Below are positions 23,729 to 29,096 of a DNA stretch of 29,096 bases, piece by piece; positions within the stretch are counted from its first letter, which is position 1; every line of letters begins with the position of its first letter. Made by a program: the position numbers and the translations under genes. The stretch comes from Anaerolineales bacterium UBA3499 (GTDB lineage Bacteria > Chloroflexota > Anaerolineae > Anaerolineales > UBA11657). The DNA lies in NCBI GenBank assembly GCA_002377585.1, contig DFQC01000016.1, positions 14,444 through 43,539 on the forward strand, in the 5' to 3' direction. The notes beneath the pieces were generated by a model that saw nothing but the letters and a program-made list of their open reading frames with translations, did not search any database and had not been told where the DNA came from.

Positions 23729-24883
23729 CTACTTGTCAGCCATTTCTTCTCCGCCCCATAAAGCTCCTTCAATTGTTCTAGTCCCGCGTCTAATAGTTGA
23801 TCTAATTCGGGCAACACTATATAAAGCTTGTCTTCGCAATTTATGCCACAGTTGGGTATGTGTTGCGGTTGTGGCAACGTCCCATGTCACCAAAGTGGCT
23901 CCCCAAGTAAGACCGCCTCCAAATGCTACAAATACTAAATTGTTGTAAGGTTTGATTCTTTTATCGTCAACAGCCTCACATAGTGCTAATGGAATCGAGG
24001 CTGCGGATGTGTTCCCATATCTATCCATGTTCATAACAAACATGTCTAATGGTAAATCTAGATTCCGTGCGGCAGCTTCAATTATTCGCACATTGGCCTG
24101 ATGAGGAACTATGAAGTCGATATCATCCATGGTCAAACCAGCTTCACTTACCACTTCTCTGCAGGCATCTGCCATGACCCGTGTTGCAAATCGGAAGACT
24201 TCACGCCCATTCATGTTTATTGTATGAAGATTGCCACGAAGTGAATCGTAACTGGCTGGTATTGCGCTTCCACCAGCTGGCACTTTTAGGAGGTCTCCGC
24301 CTGATCCATCAGATCTCAATACTGAAGATAGAATGCCACCTGGAACATCGCTGCCTTGTAGTACAAAAGCTCCGGCTCCGTCGCCAAAGAGTACACATGT
24401 GGAGCGATCTTCCCAATTCACGATTTTGGACAAAGTCTCTGATCCGATGACTAATACAGTGTTCATACTGCCGCTCTGAATAATTTGTCCAGCAACAGTC
24501 AGAGCATATACGAATCCGGTGCAAGCAGCTGCCATATCAAAAGCTCCTGCCTTGCGTGCTCCCAATTCGTCTTGAATTAAAGATGCTGTAGATGGAAAAT
24601 TATGCTCTGGAGTGGAAGTAGCAACAATTATCAAATCCAGATCATTTGGAGATATGTTTGCAGAATCTAATGCCGATTTTGCTGCTTTGACTCCTAGTGA
24701 TGCTGTCGTATCTTTACCATTTGCAATATGTCGTTGTCTTATGCCGGTACGTTCTACTATCCAGTCATCTGTGGTATCAACCATTCTAGACAATTCGGCA
24801 TTTGTTAGTATGTTATCAGGAACAGCAGTTCCCCATCCACAGATGTGGGCGTATCGATTCAAACCATTTGGTATATCAGGCAT
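23729..24883 (-). CDS. fabH: Beta-ketoacyl-ACP synthase III with C-terminal extension
   Basis: FabH condenses acetyl-CoA (or a branched starter) with malonyl-ACP to begin fatty acid synthesis. The catalytic triad is Cys121 (AAACTGF), His261 (PHQANVR) and Asn291 (YGNTSAAS), and GAGAFVLQ and FGGGLTWGA are conserved. The usual protein ends near residue 334 (ATLVTW). Here about 50 further residues follow, rich in Arg and Thr and ending GGEEMADK; no domain is recognised in them. The ATG overlaps the end of fabF by eight bases, so the two are translationally coupled. The gene converges on rpoD with a 33-base gap. Confidence 0.95.
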   Translation of the reverse strand: MPDIPNGLNRYAHICGWGTAVPDNILTNAELSRMVDTTDDWIVERTGIRQRHIANGKDTTASLGVKAAKSALDSANISPNDLDLIIVATSTPEHNFPSTASLIQDELGARKAGAFDMAAACTGFVYALTVAGQIIQSGSMNTVLVIGSETLSKIVNWEDRSTCVLFGDGAGAFVLQGSDVPGGILSSVLRSDGSGGDLLKVPAGGSAIPASYDSLRGNLHTINMNGREVFRFATRVMADACREVVSEAGLTMDDIDFIVPHQANVRIIEAAARNLDLPLDMFVMNMDRYGNTSAASIPLALCEAVDDKRIKPYNNLVFVAFGGGLTWGATLVTWDVATTATHTQLWHKLRRQALYSVARIRSTIRRGTRTIEGALWGGEEMADK

Positions 24884-26141
24884 TTACAGTACTCTGCGTA
24901 TTGGATCTATATTTTGTAAATATAAGACAAGCATTGTGTCCTCCAAATCCGAATGAGTTTGACATAATTGCATCCGCGGACAATTTTCTGGAGTTATTAG
25001 ATACATAGTCTAAGTCACATTCCGGGTCCGAAGTAAATTGGTTGATTGTCGGAGGGATCATTCCGTGTATTAAGGATTGCACGCACATTATAGATTCCAA
25101 AGCCCCGGCAGCTCCTAAAAGGTGTCCATGCATTGATTTGGTTGATGAGATGGGTATTTCGTATGCACGTTCTCCAAATACTTGCTTTATTGCTAATGTT
25201 TCCGTTTTGTCATTTAGTGGAGTAGAGGTTCCATGAGCATTAATATAGTCGATTTCTGTTAACTTCAATTTGCTGTCGCGAATTGCTAGTTCCATAGAAA
25301 TAATCGCGCAGGCACCATCAGGTGCGGGTGCCGTTATATGATGAGCATCATTAGAGAGCCCGTACCCTGCGACCTCTGCATATATTGTTGCACCACGCTT
25401 TATAGCATGCTGTTCTGATTCGAGCACCAAGATAGCTGCTCCCTCTCCGGCAACAAACCCATCGCGGTCTCGATCAAATGGGCGGCAGGCTAATGTTGGA
25501 TCATCATTTCTAGATGATAATGCTCCCATGTTTGCAAAAGCTGCAATTGTAACAGGAGTAATTGCAGCCTCTGCACCTCCTGAAATAACTATATCAGCAG
25601 AACCACGTCTAATAATTTCTGCAGCTTCACCTAGTGCATTCGTGCTACTAGCACAAGCGGAAGTAATACATAAATTGGGTCCTCGGGTGCCGAAATTTAT
25701 TGCTACTTGTCCAGCTGCTGTGTCTGGCAGCATCATGGGGACCATAAATGGACTTACGCGTTTGGGCCCACTCTTTCTCAAGGTGACGGTTTGTTTTTCT
25801 AGAGTACTGACTCCACCAATTCCAGTGCCTATTATTACTCCTATACGGTCTCTGTTAGAGTCGGTAATATCTAGAGCTGCATCTTGTAATGCTTCGTCGG
25901 TTGCAGCTACTGCAAACTGTACAAACCTGTCCATATGACGTGCGGTTTTCTTGCCAAATAGGGATGCCGGATCAAATCCCTTAACCTCTCCAGCAAATCT
26001 AGTTGTATGTTCATCTGGTTCGAAATGAGTAATTTTGTCAATACCCGACCTGCCAGATGTGGCCATTTTCCAAGTTTCGTGGACATTGAGGGAAAGTGGA
26101 TTTACTGTCCCCATGCCTGTAATCACAACTTTAGGTTTCAC
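24876..26141 (-). CDS. fabF: Beta-ketoacyl-ACP synthase II
   Basis: FabF elongates acyl-ACP by decarboxylative condensation with malonyl-ACP. The Cys-His-His triad is Cys163 (SACASS), His303 (NAHGTSTPLND) and His340 (SMHGHLLGAAG), with Lys335. The 421-residue length and the start MKPKVVITGMG are typical. The start codon is GTG with GGAGA eight bases upstream. It is the first gene of the fabF-fabH pair; acpP, fabD and fabG are not nearby, so the rest of the type II pathway must be elsewhere. Confidence 0.96.
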   Translation of the reverse strand: MKPKVVITGMGTVNPLSLNVHETWKMATSGRSGIDKITHFEPDEHTTRFAGEVKGFDPASLFGKKTARHMDRFVQFAVAATDEALQDAALDITDSNRDRIGVIIGTGIGGVSTLEKQTVTLRKSGPKRVSPFMVPMMLPDTAAGQVAINFGTRGPNLCITSACASSTNALGEAAEIIRRGSADIVISGGAEAAITPVTIAAFANMGALSSRNDDPTLACRPFDRDRDGFVAGEGAAILVLESEQHAIKRGATIYAEVAGYGLSNDAHHITAPAPDGACAIISMELAIRDSKLKLTEIDYINAHGTSTPLNDKTETLAIKQVFGERAYEIPISSTKSMHGHLLGAAGALESIMCVQSLIHGMIPPTINQFTSDPECDLDYVSNNSRKLSADAIMSNSFGFGGHNACLIFTKYRSNTQSTVNA

Positions 26142-26284
26142 AATCTATTCTCCATGTATATTAGTGTAGCCGCTGCCATCATATCATGTGCTAACATCAA
26201 GCTATACAACACCATAGCATCTATTAAGTTATGTATCTATCCGTATATTTCACTAAAACTGCTTACAAAAAATTACTAGGATAT

Positions 26285-26313
26285 TTGCTCGAAAAAGATA
26301 TGATACATATGAT
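26285..26313 (+). promoter_or_regulatory. Candidate promoter of the SDR gene, overlapping a 9-base tandem repeat
   Basis: TTGCTC at 26285-26290 and TATGAT at 26308-26313 are separated by 17 bases. The -10 lies within two perfect tandem copies of ATATGATAC (26298-26315), so a second -10-like box exists nine bases upstream. The gene start is 38 bases further on. Confidence 0.45.
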
Positions 26314-26351
26314 ACCATTGTCCAAAGCATAAATATAAAGGGAAATACGGT

Positions 26352-27245
26352 GTGATTTTAGTTACCGGTACTAGAGGGTTTGTGGGAAAGTCGCTTGTTC
26401 CTCTCCTTGATGATAATGGGCATTCAGTTCGGTGTCTAGCACAATCTAGGTTTGAGAATGAAAACACGGACAATTATAGTCGTGGCGATTTAGTGGTCGC
26501 TAGTATGGATGATTCAAGTACCTTGAGACAGGCTATGGTTGGTGTTGACACTATAATCCATTTGGCCAGTGCACAATGTTATGGAGGATTGGAACAACTG
26601 ATGGAAGTTGACTACAAGGGTACTAGGCAGTTACTTGCAGCTGCTAAAGAGATGGGGATTAGGAGGTTTGTATACCCATCTCATTTGGGAGCAGGGCGAT
26701 CATCGGCTTATCCTATACTTAAGACCAAGGGGGTTGTTGAAGAGTTTGTTCGGCGAAGTGGTGTTCCGTTTACGATAATACGTAGTGCATCTATATTTGG
26801 TGCCGATGATCATTTTACTAACACTTTAGCTTTGCTGATGAGATCTATACCAGGTCTATTTCCTATACCTGGATCTGGCAATTCAATTAGACAGCCTATT
26901 TGGATAGGTGATTATGCTAATTGTGTCACTAGGCTAATATCAGACAATCGATTTGCCAATGAGACTATTAATATTGGTGGTCCAGAATTCCTGACCGTGA
27001 ATCAAATGTTGGCGTCTATTATGAAGGCTGTCAGTATCAGAAGATTATTGATATCTGTGCCAGTAGTACAAATGCGTTGGTTAATCACTGTTCTTCGTAA
27101 AATATTTCGGGTGTCTGCTATAACTTCTAATTGGATTGATTATGTTTCACGAGATTGCAATTGTGAAATTAATAGCGTGTATAGGTATTTTGGAATAAGG
27201 CCAGTACAATTTGATCAATCAATAGGTTATTTGGCAAACAAGTAA
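26352..27245 (+). CDS. NAD(P)-binding atypical short-chain dehydrogenase/epimerase
   Basis: A Rossmann-fold protein of the atypical SDR group, similar to complex I 39-kDa (NDUFA9)-like and NmrA-like proteins. The dinucleotide motif is G6-T-R-G9-F-V-G12, followed by an adenine-side acidic residue pair later on. VDTIIHLAS (65-73) marks the fourth strand, and Tyr120-x3-Lys124 the catalytic pair. IRQPIWIGDYANCV and ETINIGGPEFLTVNQM are typical of this group. The C-terminus (about 235-262) is basic and hydrophobic and may touch the membrane. The GTG start has AAAGGGAAA upstream. Possible roles are in quinone, sugar or isoprenoid metabolism; none is shown by neighbours. It is probably a single-gene transcript. 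Confidence 0.88.
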   Translation: MILVTGTRGFVGKSLVPLLDDNGHSVRCLAQSRFENENTDNYSRGDLVVASMDDSSTLRQAMVGVDTIIHLASAQCYGGLEQLMEVDYKGTRQLLAAAKEMGIRRFVYPSHLGAGRSSAYPILKTKGVVEEFVRRSGVPFTIIRSASIFGADDHFTNTLALLMRSIPGLFPIPGSGNSIRQPIWIGDYANCVTRLISDNRFANETINIGGPEFLTVNQMLASIMKAVSIRRLLISVPVVQMRWLITVLRKIFRVSAITSNWIDYVSRDCNCEINSVYRYFGIRPVQFDQSIGYLANK

Positions 27246-27385
27246 TGGATAACATTGTGCATATGTTCATCATTAATATTAATCGAAGGAAACTGCATGC
27301 TGTTATCTTGCCGCATTCATCTAGCATTAACCTATTATAGCTATGCTGTTTTGTGTCCCAACTCGCATCAAATCTATCAAATCTT

Positions 27386-27414
27386 TTGACATTATCAATA
27401 ATCGTTGATATACT
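27386..27414 (+). promoter_or_regulatory. rpoB: Near-ideal promoter of rpoB
   Basis: Perfect TTGACA at 27386-27391, 17-base spacer, TATACT at 27409-27414, and TGA directly before the -10 (extended -10 TGnTATACT). Transcription would start near 27421. This is the strongest promoter match I found in the window. Confidence 0.75.
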
Positions 27415-27516
27415 ATACGTTTGTGCAGTGAAAGGGTCAACTGAACTATTAGTCTGTATGTTGAGTTACGAATAGCATGTATCGTCTAAATGGCTCTGCG
27501 TAATCAACATTCAAAA

Positions 27517-27538
27517 AACAATAACAAAACAATAACAA
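27517..27538 (+). repeat. Perfect tandem repeat of an 11-mer in the rpoB leader
   Basis: Two head-to-tail copies of AACAATAACAA at 27517-27527 and 27528-27538. They sit in a T-poor, CA-rich stretch about 100 bases after the predicted transcription start. The RNA there would be largely unstructured. Confidence 0.7.
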
Positions 27539-27600
27539 GAAAGAGCAATACGCAAACAACATTAAACAAGTCAGAAGACAAATAATGAAACAAGTATTCT

Positions 27601-27627
27601 ATTCGTATTTTTGTTGCATGTACGAGT
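27601..27627 (+). terminator. Weak hairpin with T-rich tail in the rpoB leader (attenuator candidate)
   Basis: ATTCGTA (27601-27607) can pair with TACGAGT (27621-27627) in seven pairs including one GU, with a 13-base loop, followed by TTTTAT. The stem is AT-rich, so it would be a weak terminator at best. It would act within the predicted rpoB transcript. Confidence 0.25.
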
Positions 27628-27716
27628 TTTATACTGCACCTAACAAAACTAGTTTGCGTGTCATCTATGTTTCTCCATTGTGCGGCTTAGACTTTATGAT
27701 TACTATGTGATAATTA

Positions 27717-27818
27717 TTGAAGGAAGCCCAATTTGTACAACGACATCCGAACAAAGTTGCTTTTTTAGTTGGTGTAGCATTGTCTGTATTATTAGCATGT
27801 ATCAATATAAAGAAATAG
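27717..27818 (+). CDS. Doubtful 33-residue hydrophobic leader peptide ahead of rpoB
   Basis: A TTG-initiated frame encodes a basic N-terminus (KEAQFVQRHPNK) followed by one likely membrane helix (VAFLVGVALSVLLACINI) and Lys-Lys. Its TAG stop overlaps the AGGAG ribosome site of rpoB (27817-27821), which would suit translational coupling. Against it, the start is TTG with no ribosome site, stop codons lie just upstream (27708-27713), and the length is short enough to arise by chance. It could also be a decayed fragment of a small membrane protein gene such as secE, though nothing specific is conserved. Confidence 0.2.
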   Translation: MKEAQFVQRHPNKVAFLVGVALSVLLACINIKK

Positions 27819-27833
27819 GAGACTCCAAACAGT

Positions 27834-29096
27834 ATGAACACCTCCTCTCGTGAAAAATCATATGCGCGTATTTCGTACAACTATTCTTTGCCAAGGCTTA
27901 TAGAAATGCAGCTTGAGTCATTTAAATGGCTTCAGGTTGAAGGTCTAGCTGAATTGTTTGATGAGATTTCCCCAATTGTATCGTTTAATGGTGGTATGAA
28001 ACTTTACTTTCCAGGAGATACACCGGAGTCGAAAGACTTTAATCTGAACTACTGGTTCATGGACCCCAAATGGGACCAAACCGAATGTTTGGATAGAGAC
28101 CTTACTTATTCTGCTCCATTATATGTGAAAGTTCTGCTGGTCGGTGATGACGTTCCTGAGCCTATCACTTCCGATATTTTTCTTGGAGATTTCCCGCTAA
28201 TGACGGAAGAGGGTACATTTATCATAAACGGTACTGAACGTGTTGTAGTATCGCAGCTTATAAGGTCACCAGGAGTTTATTTTGAGGCTCAGACAGACCC
28301 TGTTTCTGGCAGAGTAATGTCAAGTGCAAAACTTGTTCCTGATAGAGGGGCTTGGATGGAATTTGAGACCAAGAAAAGCGATTATCTCACTGTCAAATTC
28401 AATCGTAAGCGTACGATACCAGTTACAGTTCTTTTACGAGCAATGGCAGCTATTGATGATGGGATAGAAAAATCATTAATAGCCGAAGGAACAGACGAGG
28501 AGTTATTTCGTCTGTTCTCAAAAGTAGATACAGATGAAGAAAGACAGTATATATTAGCTTCAATGAAACAGGAGCCCGAGTGGGATTTTAGTAAAAAGCG
28601 TACAATAGCCCAGGAATCACTTATAGAGTTTTTTAGACGTATGCGACCAGGAGATCCTGCCACATTGGATAATGCTCGCGAATTCATGGAACAACAGCTG
28701 TGTGATCATCGTAGATATAATTTGGCCAGGGTAGGGCGATACAAATTAAATCAGAAGCTAGGTCATGGCCGGCATGTTCCTCTCACCCAGAGAACAGTCA
28801 CATCTTATGATCTTGTTCAGTTAATTTCAAGAATGATTGACATTAATAATGGTGTTATTAGTGCGGATGATATAGATCATTTGGGAAATCGTAGGGTTAA
28901 AACAGTAGGTGAGCTTGTACAAAATAAACTTCGTGTGGGATTAAGGAGGATGGAGCGCGTAGTGCGAGAGAGAATGTCCATTCGAGACCAAGATACTCTC
29001 TCGCCGATTAACTTGATTAACATAAGGCCTGTTGTCTCGGCAGTTAGGGAGTTTTTTGGTTCAAGTCAGTTATCTCAGTTTATGGATCAGACAAAT
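27834..29096 (+). CDS. rpoB: RNA polymerase beta subunit (3'-partial)
   Basis: The frame is open from the ATG to the right edge, giving the first 421 residues of the beta subunit, part of the core transcription enzyme. The block LMTEEGTFIINGTERVVVSQ and RSPGVYFE are classic N-terminal beta signatures. LVPDRGAWMEFE, VPLTQR, and INLINIRPVVSAVREFFGSSQLSQFMDQTN follow; the last is the start of the rifampicin-binding cluster, with Ser, Leu, Gln and Asp at the usual sensitive-type positions. The ribosome site AGGAG (27817-27821) is 12 bases upstream. The gene is not preceded by rplJ-rplL, and appears to have its own promoter. Confidence 0.97.
   Translation, partial: MNTSSREKSYARISYNYSLPRLIEMQLESFKWLQVEGLAELFDEISPIVSFNGGMKLYFPGDTPESKDFNLNYWFMDPKWDQTECLDRDLTYSAPLYVKVLLVGDDVPEPITSDIFLGDFPLMTEEGTFIINGTERVVVSQLIRSPGVYFEAQTDPVSGRVMSSAKLVPDRGAWMEFETKKSDYLTVKFNRKRTIPVTVLLRAMAAIDDGIEKSLIAEGTDEELFRLFSKVDTDEERQYILASMKQEPEWDFSKKRTIAQESLIEFFRRMRPGDPATLDNAREFMEQQLCDHRRYNLARVGRYKLNQKLGHGRHVPLTQRTVTSYDLVQLISRMIDINNGVISADDIDHLGNRRVKTVGELVQNKLRVGLRRMERVVRERMSIRDQDTLSPINLINIRPVVSAVREFFGSSQLSQFMDQTN

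Larger units (their letters stand above)
27246..27833 (+). other. 588-base intergenic region: promoter and long rpoB leader
   Basis: No confident gene lies here. The first 140 bases hold AT-rich sequence with a 12-base palindrome (ATTAATATTAAT at 27272-27283). Next come a near-ideal promoter (27386-27414), a leader of about 410 bases with a T-poor, CA-rich segment (27511-27595), a weak hairpin (27601-27627) and a doubtful 33-codon frame (27717-27818) before rpoB. No tRNA, ribosomal protein gene or known riboswitch was recognised. Confidence 0.6.

Noticed and set aside
27323..27350. Possible terminator after the SDR gene (AGCAT ... ATGCT followed by GTTTTG)
   Set aside because: Only five base pairs with a 15-base loop and a poor T-tract; not distinguishable from chance in AT-rich DNA.
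27665..27880. 71-codon reading frame on the minus strand across the rpoB start
   Set aside because: It is antisense to the rpoB leader and start and has no convincing ribosome site or recognisable protein features.

Overview
This is a contiguous piece of a bacterial chromosome, roughly 40% GC by eye. It carries core genes (coaE, rsgA, maf, trmD, rsfS, ndk, hppA, rpoD, fabH, fabF and the start of rpoB) mixed with accessory enzymes. I suspect the phylum Chloroflexota, perhaps a low-GC Dehalococcoidia or SAR202-like lineage. The reasons are the Pro/Thr-rich linkers before LysM domains, a zinc-ribbon/LysM membrane protein, the GNxxxGKS form of the CoaE P-loop, and a FAD/2Fe-2S fused molybdenum hydroxylase with YqeB and YqeC/MocA partners. 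The placement rests on recognition only and is not proven.

Layout. At 1-2616 (+) lie the end of a large membrane-anchored, propeller-like protein, coaE and a two-helix membrane protein. At 6672-2627 (-) is a tight maf, penicillin-binding lipoprotein, rsgA operon. At 6743-18396 (+) is a long co-directional run of twelve genes with many overlaps: trmD, an MBL-fold hydrolase, an HD protein, a zinc-ribbon/LysM protein, an Asp/Glu racemase-family enzyme, a hotdog thioesterase, a CYTH protein, a four-gene molybdenum hydroxylase module and rsfS. At 21935-18402 (-) are the membrane pyrophosphatase, a low-complexity/helical-repeat protein and ndk. rpoD (+) follows behind a near-consensus promoter and structured leader. 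fabF and fabH (-) overlap. An NAD(P)-binding SDR protein (+) comes next, then a 588-base gap holding a near-ideal promoter and long leader, then rpoB (+), which runs off the right edge.

The most notable system is at 12108-17944. It encodes a molybdenum hydroxylase whose FAD and 2Fe-2S modules are fused in one chain, a separate molybdopterin subunit with xanthine-dehydrogenase-like active-site residues, a YqeB/EF2563-family maturation protein, and a fusion of YqeC with a MocA-type cytidylyltransferase. In known genomes YqeB and YqeC accompany selenium-dependent molybdenum hydroxylases, so this may be a compact purine or heterocycle hydroxylase with its own cofactor-maturation set. Its transcription appears coupled to trmD and rsfS. 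The leaders of rpoD and rpoB are the most interesting non-coding stretches. I saw no CRISPR array, transposase, tRNA, rRNA, prophage or recognisable defence locus.
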